From assembly GCA_951799425.1 (NCBI GenBank), contig OX637393.1, forward strand, positions 25,810,744 to 25,874,743: DNA of 64,000 nucleotides, read 5' to 3'. A program made the translations under genes and the position numbers. Source of the DNA: Ilex aquifolium. Lineage: Eukaryota; Streptophyta; Magnoliopsida; Aquifoliales; Aquifoliaceae. Shown one piece after another: positions 35,595 to 48,624 of the stretch. Position 1 is the stretch's first letter. Each line of letters opens with the position of its first letter. The notes under the pieces were generated by a model. The model saw nothing but the letters and a program-made list of their open reading frames with translations. It searched no databases and was not told the DNA's origin.

Positions 35595-38127
35595 TAAAAC
35601 CCGAGAAAATTTAAACTTTTGTGAAAAAGGGCAAAATGGTAAATTGCCACTATGGTACAGGTTGTAAACCTGAAATTTTCTAGAAATTGGATGACGAAAT
35701 GAACCTCACCGTTGGATTCGTCTCGCGAAAACTAGTTACCATGTCAAATTTCATTAAATTCCGAGTTAGTCGGATTTTTCGCGTTTTACGAGGCGGTCGA
35801 GCCTCGGGAGACCCAAAAACGAGATTCTGATTTAAAATTTTAAATTTTGGGAAATAAATGACGGCAAGTTAAAATAAAAATATTTTGAACTTGAACCGGA
35901 GCGAAATTTAATCGTTTCGGGGTTAAAACGGACCCGGGAAATAAGGGCCGTGTGGCGCATTGTGGGCCAAGCATTTAAAGAGTATTTAAAGGGGAGAAAA
36001 TCAGATTTCTCTCCCCATTTGCTCAGCCGGTTTTAACGTGAGAGGAAGAGAGGGAAAGAGCAAGTCTTCTCCACCTTCTCTCTACGATCTACACCCATTG
36101 AGAGCTCAAATCCACTCGGGCCAAGAACAAAAGTCGTTCTCCTCGCCAAGGGCTACAAAACCATACCAAGGAGGTCGGGTTTTGGAGAGAATCCAAGGAC
36201 GGGATTTTTGGAGGCTAGGGCTTTGGGATAGAATCGGGTTTTGGAGGCTTCCTACGGTTATTCTACACGCTACAAGAGGTAGGGTTTCCTCCTACTAAGG
36301 TTCATTCCAAACCTAGAATGTTTTAATGAAATGGGTAGGATGATTGGTTGTGTATCTCTTGCCCCTTTTGTTTGATTTGGGTAAAAATTGGGTATATGAA
36401 ATTGTTCCAATGTGATTCTTGGATTATGTGAATTGTGGGCATGCTATGTGCTTACATTATGCCATGAGACTTGAAGTATGTTATTACTTGATTATGTGAT
36501 GACATGTTTGGGTGTTGTCCAAGGTAAAATGTTGATATATATATACGTATTTGTAATATATTGACATTGTAGGGAATGATGGGAATTATATGCTTATGAT
36601 ATAAATTGCCATGAAATATGTAAAATATGATTAGAATGTTCAAGTGTTACTCATAGCATATTGAACATGATAATATTGTTGAAATGAGACATCACATTTC
36701 ATATGCACGGGAGCATTGCACTTAGTGGGTGTGTGTGCATGGTGGTTGTCTTCACCACGCTTGGTGGATGACGAGTGGGCTCGGGTAAGACGGGTCGATG
36801 ACCTAGTCGAGTCGCACGGTTTGCATGGTTGTTAGGGTTGGGGTAGCAAGAAGGGCCAGACTATCCCTCGGGTGAGAGACCCGGTGATTGGATACGCACT
36901 CCGTTGGTATAAGAGTCCATAAAGTGTGTCGGTGTACGCGGAACCGTAGGTGGAAGTCCATGAATTCCGTGTCGGTTGGGTGCCGTTGTTGTAAGTCCAT
37001 AAATATCCACCCCAAGAAAGACCCTAGAATGAAAAATCATTTGATGTGCAACATCAATGACGGATTAGTACACATTGGCACTTGCATGTGTAGAGGAGCC
37101 GGGAAGGGCTCGGTTGATATGCATGAGTGGGTCTCACCTCATTCCATAGCATGACATTGCAATTTCCATCATTGAATATATTTCCTTGCTTGGAATGTTA
37201 TGAATTGTGGTTTTGTGGCATGTGAACATTTCATATGCATATAGGTTGGGGAGTAGCCTCATTAGGAAATACCCTATTGAGCGTGGCTCACCCTTTGTGG
37301 GAAAAACATTTCAGGTGCGGGGTTCACACCGGCGGACTGCTCCCATTTCGAGCCCCAAGGTTGAAGAAAGTCGACTTGTGGCTTTTATTGTTGTTTTGTA
37401 AAGCTTTTGAAAAGAATTCCATTTTGATATGTAAATGTATGGAATCAATTGTAATAGAACTTGTATAAACCATGTTTTATATGGAAATCCTTGTCAAACA
37501 TGTATTTGATGAGTTGGGAAGGGTTTTGAATGGATTGGAAAGGAAAAATGGTTGAAAATGGCAAAACTGGGCAGAGAGTACCGGTACTAGGTACCGGTAC
37601 TGAATGGTACCGGTACTGGGTACCGGTACGGAATGGTACCGGTACCCTCTTTCCAGTGGGTTGACAGTACCGGTACTGAATGGTACCGGTACTGGACACC
37701 GGTACCCTCTTTCCAGTGGGTTGACAGTACCGGTACCGGGTACCGGTACTGAATGGTACCGGTACTAGATACCGGTACCCCCTTTCCAGTGGGTTGATAG
37801 TACCGGTACCGGGTACCGGTACTGAATGGTACCGGTACTGTGTACCGGTACTCTCTTCAAAATTTTCAGATTTTCACACTGCTTCGCCCTATTTTCAATC
37901 TACGTTTCCTTTCCCTCCAATGATGTAAATGGAGTATAAATCATGGTATATCGAATATTGGTTGAACCCAAATGAATAATCGAATCCGGTTAACAATGGT
38001 GAATTAAGATCCCGGTTAAGGGGATGCTACTACCGTGGTGTTAGGTTGAGTGACATCCATGGTTATTTCCGCGGGTTGACGGGTGGTCAACGGTTAATAT
38101 AGGACCCCCGGAGATTGGGGCGTCACA
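35595..38127 (+). repeat. 5' LTR of the gypsy element
   Basis: TGTAAAACCCGAG to GGGGCGTCACA. It contains a TATA-like sequence at about 35983 and a GTACCGGTAC/TGAATG palindrome array at about 37578-37852. Confidence 0.95.
35981..35990 (+). promoter_or_regulatory. Candidate TATA box of the LTR promoter
   Basis: AGTATTTAAA, conserved in the 3' LTR and the 10596 solo LTR, with pyrimidine-rich DNA about 25-35 bases downstream. Function is inferred from position only. Confidence 0.4.
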
Positions 38128-38130
38128 GCT

Positions 38131-38142
38131 TGGTATCAGAGC
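38131..38142 (+). promoter_or_regulatory. Primer-binding site (initiator Met tRNA)
   Basis: TGGTATCAGAGC lies three bases after the 5' LTR. It matches the complement of the plant initiator tRNA-Met 3' end, the usual primer of Ty3/gypsy elements. Confidence 0.9.
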
Positions 38143-38488
38143 ATAGATATACGATTTACCTAGGGCTTGATGGGGCATGGGTCTAGACCATAGCATTCAT
38201 TGTACATTTCATGTTATTTGCTTAAATTGCTACATGTTATGTGATATGTGATATGTGTATTATATGTATGGTAAAAAAAAATGTGTATGGAAATGGACAC
38301 ACTAGGGTTAGAGAACTTAACCTTGGGAGTGGGAAAGCAAATGAACGGGAAAGTTCAAAACGTAAGGGTCCACTATTGGAGGCATACGCTCTACTAGTGA
38401 GACAATGAGAAAGATTTAAATGTTTTAACTTTGGTCCCTACTTCGGGATACTAAGTTAGTGTGACATTGCCATTTGACGTGTGTGTAG

Positions 38489-41400
38489 ATGGCAAGTGGA
38501 AGAAGAGGACGTCGAGGCGGTGGGCGGAACAATAACCAACCACCACCGGTCTTCGATCAACAAGCGTTTACGGAAACCATGGGCATGATGGCGGCTACTG
38601 TTGCACAAGCTAGTGCAAATGCCGGACATGGAGGCACGAGTAACCTCCAACAGTTTAAAGCACACAAACCTCCAGTCTTCATGGGAGGGGCGGACCCGAT
38701 GGTGGCCGACCATTGGTTCCGGCAAGTCAACAAGATCTTAGGGGCGATGGAGGTCACCTCAGACGCTACTAAGATAAGACTAGCTGCATTCCAGCTAGAG
38801 GGAGAAGCCCAATTGTTGTGGGATTGGGTGACGGCCTCGAAGAACTTAGAGGCCATGACATGGGGAGAGTTCAAGGAGCTCTTCATGGGTAAATATTTCC
38901 CAACGGCCGTTCGACATGCAAAGGCCCGAGACTTTCTAGATTTGAAGCAAGGGTCAATGACGGTGATGGAGTATGTGGCTAAGTTCACCGAATTAGCCCG
39001 ATTTGCTGATGATTACGTGGCCACGGATATGGCCAAGGTAAGAAAGTTCGAGGATGGGTTGAAGCTATCCATCCGGGGAAAGATTGTGGGCCTCCGCCTG
39101 CAAGACTTGGACTCTATGGTCGAGACAGCTATGGCCATTGAGAGGGAGGTTGACGATGCTCGAAGCATCCGTGAGGCGGGTGCTAAGGATAAGAAGAAGG
39201 AGGGCCAATCCTCTTCTTCTAGTTCGGGGAAGAAGCAGAGAACTTCTACTCCACAAGGACAACAAGGACAGGGCCGTGGCTATCAAGGCCAAGGCCAAGG
39301 TCAATTTTCCCAGGGCGGGAGAAACTACAGGACTACCCACCAGGCAGGCCAGAAGACATGTTTCCATTGCCACCAACCGGGGCATATGAAGCGGGATTGT
39401 CCGCAGAGGCAAGGATCCCAGAGCTATGGGACACCTCAGTCCCAGTCATCAGTGGGACAGTCACAGACACACCTTGTTCCTCCCTACCCCACCATGAGCC
39501 AGGGAAACCAGTATCAGTTCCAGGGCACTACTCAGGCCCCTACCACCTTTCGAGCGGGGACTCCGCAGTCGGGCCAGATGGGCCAAGGCATGGGTCGAGG
39601 CCGAGGACAGGGCATGCAGGCCGGGACTTCGGGGACCCAGGGGCGTGTCTACGCCATTACACCTCAGGCTGAGCCAGTGGACCAGTCGGTCATTCAGGGT
39701 ACATTTCTACTTTCTCGTTTATGGGCTAAAGTATTATTTGACTCTGGTGCATCACATTCATTCATTTCTACATCATGTGTGAGGGATTTGGGCTTAGAGG
39801 TTGATGCATTGGAAGAGCCGTTGTATGTGAATTCACCCCTAGGAGCTAGGGTGTGTGTGAATCAGATATGTCGGGGTTGTGAGCTAGAGATCTCGGGGAT
39901 TCTACTCACCGTGGACCTTAGGGTTATGGACATGTCGGAATTCGATGTCATCCTTGGGATGGACTGGTTGGCGGCGTATCGGGTCGTTATTGATTGTGAC
40001 AGGAAGAGGGTCACCGTCTATACACCAGACGGTGTTTGTTTCAAGTTTCAGGGGGAAAAGCATGATGCTTTGCCTCAAGTCGTGTATGATTCGCGATGGC
40101 ATGGGAAATTGATGGGTTGGCTTGCGAGCCTTACCCTGGAGGACGAGGCAAGACAAGAATTGGGTCTACCTCGGGTGGTGTGCGAGTATGAGGACGTCTT
40201 TCCGAACGAGTTACCGGGATTACCTCCCCATAGGGATGTGGACTTTAGCATTGAGTTGCATTCGGGTACTTCGCCCATTTCTATGACTCCACATAAGATG
40301 GCGCCAGCTGAGTTGCAAGAACTCAAGGTCCAATTACAAGAATTATTGGACAAGGGCTTTATTAGACCGAGTACCTCACCTTGGGGCGCTCCGGTGCTAT
40401 TTGCCAAGAAGAAGGATAAGACCCTTCGATTGTGTATAGACTATCGGCAGTTAAACCGGGTCACCATCAAGAATAGGTACCCTTTGCCGAGGATCGATGA
40501 TCTGTTTGATCAGCTGAGGGGAGCGCGGGTCTATTCAAAGATAGATCTCCGCACGGGCTACCATCAGTTGAGGATTAGGGAGTCAGATATCCCTAAGACG
40601 GCGTTCAGAACGCGGTACGGGCATTTCGAGTTCACGGTGATGCCATTTGGGTTGACGAATGCCCCAGCGGCATTCATGGATCTCATGCATAGGGTGTTCC
40701 AGCCCTATTTAGATCAGTTTGTCGTAGTGTTTGTTGATGACATCCTGATCTACTCCAAGACAGAGGAGGAGCATGAGGGTCACTTGAGGATTGTTCTCCA
40801 GACCTTGAGGGACCATCAATTGTACGCCAAGTTCAGCAAGTGTGAATTTTGGCTCACGGAGGTGAAATTCTTGGGACACGTGGTGTCAGCTTCGGGGGTG
40901 TCAGTTGACCCGGAGAAGGTTGAGGCAGTTATGAGTTGGGAGAGGCCAAAGTCAGTCTTCGAGATACGTAGTTTCTTGGGATTGGCAGGGTATTACTGGA
41001 GGTTCATCGAGGACTTCTCCCGACTAGCCGCACCTATGACTAGATTGACCCGGAAGGAGGTCAAGTTCGAGTGGAATGATTCGTGTGAGAAGGCATTCCA
41101 AGAACTAAAGAGGAGACTCACTTCAGCTCCTATCTTGATTGTTCCAGAAAGGGGACAAAACTACACGGTATATTGCGATGCCTCCAAAGACGGACTGGGT
41201 TGTGTCTTGATGCAGTCCAGGAGAGTGGTGGCTTATGGTTCTCGACAGTTGAAGAATCACGAGCAGAATTACCCCACGCATGACATGGAATTAGCGGCCA
41301 TAGTCTTTGCCTTGAAGGCTTGGCGCCACTATTTGTATGGTGAACGATTTGAAGTGTTTTCGGACCACAAAAGTCTGAAGTAAATCTTCACTCAGCGGGA

Positions 41401-43084
41401 CCTCAACATGAGGCAGCGTAGGTGGATGGAGTACCTAGAAGACTATGACTTCACTTTGCATTACCACCCTGGTAAGGCAAATGTGGTGGCTGACGCACTT
41501 AGTCGGAAGTCACGGGGTGTCTTAGCTAGTGTGGCTTCCCGGGAGTGGCGGATGCTTGAGGCCGTGGGCCAATTTGGGCTGCATTATCGGGGTCGGACTC
41601 AGGGTGTTTTAGGGAGTTTGGTGGCTACGCCTTCCCTACTGAGCAGAGTGATTGAGTCACAGAGACAGGACTCAGAGTTATCATCCATCAGGGACCGAGT
41701 GCAGGCGGGTACTGGTGACGAGGGCTGGGCCATTCACTCGGATGACAGTCTTCGGTTTAGGGGAAGGGTTGTGGTTCCCCAGTCGGCGGAGCTGAGAGAG
41801 GAGATCCTCAGGGAGTTCCATTGCTCTCGTTTTGCGGTGCACCCAGGCGGCACGAAGATGTATCATGATCTTCGTCGCCAGTATTATTGGAGCGGAATGA
41901 AGAGGCAAATTGGCGACTTTGTCAGTAGATGCCTCACATGTCAACAGATTAAAGCCGAGCACCAGAGACCAGCAGGGTTGCTCCAGCCCTTGGAAGTGGC
42001 TGAGTGGAAGTGGGAGCACGTCACAATGGACTTTGTGACCCACTTGCCACGGACATCGCGGGGACATGATGCGGTGTGGGTGATAGTGGACCGGCTTACG
42101 AAGTCGGCACACTTTTTGGCGGTGCGGATGACCTTCACTCTGGAGGAATTCTGCAGGTTGTACATAAGGGAGATAGTCCGGTTGCATGGGGTACCCGTAT
42201 CTATAGTATCGGATCGGGATCCCAGGTTTACGGCTCACTTTTGGGAGAGTTTCCAGCGAGCCATGGGGACTCAGTTGAGGATGAGCACAGCCTTTCATCC
42301 CCAGACAGATGGTCAGTCGGAGAGGACCATTCAGACGTTAGAGGACATGCTACGAGCATGTGTCCTAGACCTCAAGGGTAGTTGGGAAGAGCATTTACCC
42401 TTAGTGGAATTCGCCTATAATAACAGCTATCAGGCAAGCATACGGATGGCACCCTATGAGGCACTTTATGGGAGGCCTTGTCGTTCTCCGGTTTGTTGGA
42501 CTGAGGTTGGAGAAAGACCCTCTACTGGCCCAGAATTAATAGGAGACACCTCGGAGAAGGTGGACCTAATAAAGAAACGTCTTCTCACGGCTCAAAGCCG
42601 GCAGAAGAGTTACGCCGATAGACGGCGGCAACCTCTGGAGTTTGAGGTGGGAGATCATGTCTTCTTAAAGGTGATGCCCAAGAGAGGAGTGGTCAGATTC
42701 GGCAAGCGAGGAAAGCTGTCGCCGAGATATATTGGGCCCTTCGAGATACTTGAGAGAGTTGGCACTGTGGCCTATAGGTTGGCGTTGCCGCCAAGTTTAT
42801 CGGGTGTTCATGTTGTATTCCATGTCTCTATGCTCCGGAAGTATACTCCAGATCCGACGCATGTTGTGGATTGGGGAGAACTCGTTGTTGATGCAGATGG
42901 GACCTTTGAGGAGGGACCGGTGCGTGTCATGGATAGCCGGGAGCAGGTTTTGCGAGGCAAGACCGTGAGGCTTGTGAAGGTGTTGTGGCGACACCGAGGG
43001 GTGGAAGAGGCAACATGGGAGCGAGAGGACACCATACGTGCCAATTATCCTTTCTTGTTCGAGGATGGAGGTATATTCTTATAG
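38489..43084 (+). pseudogene. gag-pol coding region of the gypsy element
   Basis: Parts in order: a gag domain (about 38490-39350), a CCHC knuckle [14 protein letters not shown] at about 39358-39400, a protease with [10 protein letters not shown] near 39735, a reverse transcriptase with its FVDDI active site near 40730, RNase H at roughly 41150-41500, an integrase with an HHCC zinc region (about 41815-41945) and DDE core (about 42010-42400), and a chromodomain-like end with ATWERED near 43010. The region encodes capsid and replication functions of a retrotransposon. It is nearly whole with about one break and is treated as a fossil copy. It has no envelope gene. Confidence 0.93.
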
Positions 43085-43160
43085 TCATTTAGTGTTATAT
43101 GACTATGGCATATGCATGTGGTAGTTGTGCATGAGTGTGTGAATTTCGGGGACGAAATTC

Positions 43161-43177
43161 TTTTAAGGGGGGAAGAA
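43161..43177 (+). promoter_or_regulatory. Polypurine tract
   Basis: A purine run AAGGGGGGAAGAA ends directly at the 3' LTR, where plus-strand DNA synthesis is primed in this class. Confidence 0.85.
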
Positions 43178-45725
43178 TGTAAAACTCGAGAAAATTTGAA
43201 CTTTTGTGAAAAAGGGCAAAATGGTAAATTGCCACTATGGTACAGGTTGTAAACCTGAAATTTTCTAGAAATTGGATGACGAAATGAACCTCACCGTTGG
43301 ATTCGTCTCGCGAAAACTAGTTACCCTGTCAAATTTCATTAAATTCCGAGTTAGTCGAATTTTTCGCGTTTTACGAGGCGGTCGAGCCTCGGGAGACCCA
43401 AAAACGAGATTCTGATTTAAAATTTTAAATTTTGGGAAATAAATGACGGCAAGTTAAAATAAAAATATTTTGAACTTGAACCGGAGCGAAATTTAATCGT
43501 TTCGGGGTTAAAACGGACCCGGGAAATAAGGGCCGTGTGGCGCATTGTGGGCCAAGCATTTAAAGAGTATTTAAAGGGGAGAAAATCAGATTTCTCTCCC
43601 CATTTGCTCAGCCGGTTTTAACGTGAGAGGAAGAGAGGGAAAGAGCAAGTCTTCTCCACCTTCTCTCTACGATCTACACCCATTGAGAGCTCAAATCCAC
43701 TCGGGCCAAGAACAAAAGTCGTTCTCCTCGCCAAGGGCTACAAAACCATACCAAGGAGGTCGGGTTTTGGAGAGAATCCAAGGACGGGATTTTTGGAGGC
43801 TAGGGCTTTGGGATAGAATCGGGTTTTGGAGGCTTCCTACGGTTATTCTACACGCTACAAGAGGTAGGGTTTCCTCCTACTAAGGTTCATTCCAAACCTA
43901 GAATGTTTTAATGAAATGGGTAGGATGATTGGTTGTGTATCTCTTGCCCCTTTTGTTTGATTTGGGTAAAAATTGGGTATATGAAATTGTTCCAATGTGA
44001 TTCTTGGATTATGTGAATTGTGGGCATGCTATGTGCTTACATTATGCCATGAGACTTGAAGTATGTTATTACTTGATTATGTGATGACATGTTTGGGTGT
44101 TGTCCAAGGTAAAATGTTGATATATATATACGTATTTGTAATATATTGACATTGTAGGGAATGATGGGAATTATATGCTTATGATATAAATTGCCATGAA
44201 ATATGTGAAATATGATTAGAATGTTCAAGTGTTACTCATAGCATATTGAACATGATAATATTGTTGAAATGAGACATCACATTTCATATGCACGGGAGCA
44301 TTGCACTTAGTGGGTGTGTGTGCATGGTGGTTGTCTTCACCACGCTTGGTGGATGACGAGTGGGCTCGGGTAAGACGGGTCGATGACCTAGTCGAGTCGC
44401 ACGGTTTGCATGGTTGTTAGGGTTGGGGTAGCAAGAAGGGCTAGACTATCCCTCGGGTGAGAGACCCGGTGATTGGATACGCACTCCGTTGGTATAAGAG
44501 TCCATAAAGTGTGTCGGTGTACGCGGAACCGTTGGTGGAAGTCCATGAATTCCGTGTCGATTGGGTGCCGTTGGTGTAAGTCCATAAATATCCACCCCAA
44601 GAAAGACCCTAGAATGAAAAATCATTTGATGTGCAACATCAATGACGGATTAGTACACATTGGCACTTGCATGTGTAGAGGAGCCGGGAAGGGCTCGGTT
44701 GATATGCATGAGTGGGTCTCACCTCATTCCATAGCATGACATTGCAATTTCCATCATTGAATATATTTCCTTGCTTGGAATGTTATGAATTGTGGTTTTG
44801 TGGCATGTGAACATTTCATATGCATATAGGTTGGGGAGTAGCCTCATTAGGAAATACCCTATTGAGCGTGGCTCACCCTTTGTGGGAAAAACATTTCAGG
44901 TGCGGGGTTCACACCGGCGGACGGCTCCCATTTCGAGCCCCAAGGTTGAAGAAAGCCGACTTGTGGCTTTTATTGTTGTTTTGTAAAGCTTTTGAAAAGA
45001 ATTCCATTTTGATATGTAAATGTATGGAATCAATTGTAATAGAACTTGTATAAACCATGTTTTATATGGAAATCCTTGTCAAACATGTATTTGATGAGTT
45101 GGGAAGGGTTTTGAATGGATTGGAAAGGAAAAATGGTTGAAAATGGCAAAACTGGGCAGAGAGTACCGGTACTGAATGGTACCGGTACTGGGTACCGGTA
45201 CGGAATGGTACCGGTACAGGACACCGGTACCCTCTTTCCAGTGGGTTGACAGTACCGGTACCGGGTACCGGTACTGAATGGTACCGGTACTGGACACCGG
45301 TACCCTCTTTCCAGTGGGTTGACAGTACCGGTACCGGGTACCGGTACTGAATGGTACCGGTACTGGATACCGGTACCCCCTTTCCAGTGGGTTGATAGTA
45401 CCGGTACCGGGTACCGGTACTGAATGGTACCGGTACTGGGTACCGGTACTCTCTTCAAAATTTTCAGATTTTCACACTGCTTCGCCCTATTTTCAATCTA
45501 CGTTTCCTTTCCCTCCAATGATGTAAATGGAGTATAAATCATGGTATATCGAATATTGGTTGAACCCAAATGAATAATCGAATCCGGTTAACAATGGTGA
45601 ATTAAGATCCCGGTTAAGGGGATGCTACTACCGTGGTGTTAGGTTGAGTGACATCCATGGTTATTTCCGCGGGTTGACGGGTGGTCAACGGTTAATATAG
45701 GACCCCCGGAGATTGGGGCGTCACA
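43178..45725 (+). repeat. 3' LTR of the gypsy element
   Basis: Near-identical to 35595-38127. The palindrome array at about 45161-45448 accounts for most of the length difference. Confidence 0.95.
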
Positions 45726-46139
45726 CCGTGTATTAGTTTGACTGCTAGCTTAGAAGTTGATTCTGGAGCATTCCTTTTTGGCTTAGATTGATTTGTTTTG
45801 TTGGGTTTTTCTTTTGGGGTCTCTGATGGGTGAAAAGGTTTCTTGGTGTGTGCCACTATTTTTGGTTTAGATATTGTCCAGACCATTTTCGTTCAAGAAC
45901 CATTAGTGCTATGGACAAGACAACAAATGTTTTTGCTATTTCTTTCCTAACTAAACTGTATTTAAATTCTTGAAACAAGAAATTATGTAAGAGCGAAGTG
46001 GCAATATTTTTACAGTACATAATCCTGTGCATTTTTCTTAGTTGGTGCTTTTAACTAATAGGTTCTTAATTCTTTCTCAAATTTCACTCTATGTCATTGA
46101 TTGGAGTTTGATCTTTTGCTTGGTTTTTGTTGATGGAAG

Positions 46140-46250
46140 GAACTTCCGGGCTTAGTGCAAAGGACAATTCTCTCCACTGGCTACTATGTTCTCTATAAAA
46201 ATGAAGCTTTCTTTTCTGTCAACTTCATAAATGGTATTTTAGACAAGCAG
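46140..46250 (+). other. Candidate internal exon of an unrecognised gene
   Basis: An AG precedes and GT follows an open 37-codon stretch beginning ELPGLVQRTILSTGYYVLYK and ending NFINGILDKQ. Its composition is like a structured protein, not like the surrounding AT-rich DNA. I do not recognise it, and no neighbouring exons were found. Confidence 0.35.
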
Positions 46251-48347
46251 GTAATTAAACCCCCATTCCCTTTTTTTTTTTTTTTTGTTCTTCTTAGGAT
46301 CCATTTATGTATTCGATAGCATGATCTCTATTTAGTAGCTGATAAAATTGGGTGACAGGAAAAGTGAACTGTGATTTTTTTTCTTATAGATTTTCTCCCA
46401 TCCACCATACACTATCCAAAAACTTCTAACACTATACTCATTTGATGCTAAGTTTTGGTTAAGATGGTTATTAGTATTTCTAATTTTGTTCATTTCTTCT
46501 CATTTCAGTTTCAATTTAATGGAGTATTTTGCAGTAAATTGGGTATAAGAAGTGAACTTTATTGTGGCAACAAATGTTCTATGCTTCGTGGATGTGCAGA
46601 CAAGCATACCTATTTATGGTTTTTGTGGCAACTAAGGTTCTATGCTTCGCATGATTGGGGATTTCTGGTTAGTTGATTTGGGTTAGGTCTAATTTTATTT
46701 TTTGAAAATGAAGTTAGCTTTTATTACTTTTACGTGGTTGAATTTTTGGAATTTGGTTTTTTGGTAGTGTGGTTAGTTTTTGGATAAAATGACAAAGCTT
46801 TCGTATTGTTTGGACTTTTTTTTTTTTTTGAATTGACTTGATTATACTTAATGTGCATGATTCTTATAAATTCTTTGATTTTTATTTGATGCAGCTATCT
46901 GAAGGCTGCTAATTAGGATGCAAATATATATATGAATGATCTTTTAGAAAGATTTCCACTAGCACACAAAGTATTCTTATTTATTAATTGATAGATTCTT
47001 ATACTTGAGGTCCTGAAGTAACATATGATTGTTCTAACTGTCTTTAGTTGGCTGCAAAGTCTTTTTCCTCTGTTTTACACTACTAAATTTCTTGTGAATG
47101 AACTAGCATCTCAAACAAATTATATTGAATTTTTTTCATGGTCATGTTTGCTCTGTGAGTGTAGAGTTCAGTCGTGTGGTTATGAAAACCAGTTATGTTG
47201 TCGTAGTTGATGAATGATTGTGTTTAGGTAGGCATTGTACATGACGATGAGTTCAGCTTGGTTTATGATTGGTTATGAATTTAAGGTAGGGGGCATACAT
47301 ACTTGCCACAAAGCATATAAGGGTGTAGGATGCGGCTTTTAAGTTGCAAATTTTTTAATCTAATTAGTTTCGGTTAAATTCTGTTTTATTTATCTTTATT
47401 TGCATATGAATGTAATGGAATATTTTTGATTTTGTGGTTGTACACTGGAAAATGTTGATCTGTTTCGTTTGGTTTAGTTGGGAACACAATAAAATATGGA
47501 GATTTATTTGAATTTCATAATTTGAGAGTAGTAGTAAATGGAGTTCGTGATTTTGACCGAATCTGAATAAAGCTCAAATGTTTTGTAACAAATTGAAATA
47601 TCTTGAAAAAGTCAGTGATTGGTAAATGTTAGTTGGGTTTTTGGTAGCTTCTGTGTATACGATGAATTGGGTTTCGATATAGCGGTAATTTTTAAGTTGA
47701 TATTGCAATTCTTTTTTCTAGGATTAATGTGTGTTTGTAAATTAAGCATAATCTGTAATTTCAGGTCTGAACTGAAAATTTATTTGGGATTTGGGAATAA
47801 GTTTTACAAAAATATTTTCCATACTCTCCATCACTTTTTCGTGTTGGATTTTTAGTGATTCAATTTCCCACAAAGAAAATTTTGATACTTTGTGAATTGA
47901 ATTCATTTTTCCTTTTCTTTTAGGAATGGGAACTTCGCATGTACTCTATTTTTGCTTGATATTTTGCCTTTTATTTTTGTTTTTCACTTCCTTTGTTGAA
48001 CATATGACTTTTTAAAGTTGCTATATGATTGTTTTGTTGTTGTACACATAGGTGGATATTGTTCAGGGATCATGTTTTCAAAAGAAACTTTGCCAATTTT
48101 TTTTACAAATACTCATTGGTTCATATCAATTATTAAAATTGTTTGTTACACCAATTATTTTGATATGCGATTCAATAGTCATATCTACATGTTATATATT
48201 TTTTGGTAGTAGTGTTGCTGAATAGGTTATTGTATGCTGAAATAGTGGACATTGATGTAGTGAAATGCACATTCCATAATGTCATTAGTGCTCTTCTATT
48301 TGGTATGTCCTTTAATTGACAATTTTTTTTTTGTTGCATCGTGCCTA

Positions 48348-48372
48348 TATATATATATATATATATATATAG
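48348..48372. repeat. (TA)n microsatellite
   Basis: About twelve TA units. Confidence 0.9.
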
Positions 48373-48624
48373 GTGTTTACATATTTATCTCACTCGAGTT
48401 AATACACTAACCACCCCATCTTTTCTCTCCTTATTCAAATTCTTATTTCTTATTTTCTACTAACTCACCGATCTTTCCTCGCACTTTTCAAATTTCTCAA
48501 TTGAACCATATATTTTATTGTCAAAGTTCATAATTTATCTCCTGTGTTTCCAATAAATTTTAATTTTGCCCCTTGATTAACATCAACCTGTTATATTTAA
48601 ATACCTGACACTATATGAAATGCT

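Larger units (their letters stand above)
35595..45725 (+). mobile_element. Nearly whole Ty3/gypsy retrotransposon, probable Tekay/Del chromovirus
   Basis: A 10,131-bp element flanked by CCGTG at 35590-35594 and 45726-45730. Two LTRs (2,533 and 2,548 bp) look almost identical outside a palindrome array of differing length, so it is young. It has a primer-binding site, a polypurine tract, gag, protease, reverse transcriptase, RNase H and integrase in gypsy order, and a chromodomain-like C-terminus. It looks whole apart from about one break in the coding region. Lineage is inferred from the integrase tail and LTR length. Confidence 0.95.
45731..48617. other. Unassigned DNA right of the gypsy element, with one exon-like piece
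   Basis: AT-rich, mostly without coding signal. It contains a candidate exon (46140-46250), T-runs, and at about 48340-48372 GCATCGTGCC followed by a (TA)n run. It may be captured genomic DNA carried with whatever split the Harbinger gene. No terminus was identified. Confidence 0.35.

Noticed and set aside
36038-36298. 86-codon frame duplicated at 43623-43883
   Set aside because: Present twice only because it lies in the two LTRs of the same element. No domain.
38456-42994. Antisense frames of 70-200 codons across the gypsy coding region
   Set aside because: Shadow frames of a GC-richer coding region, with no independent support.
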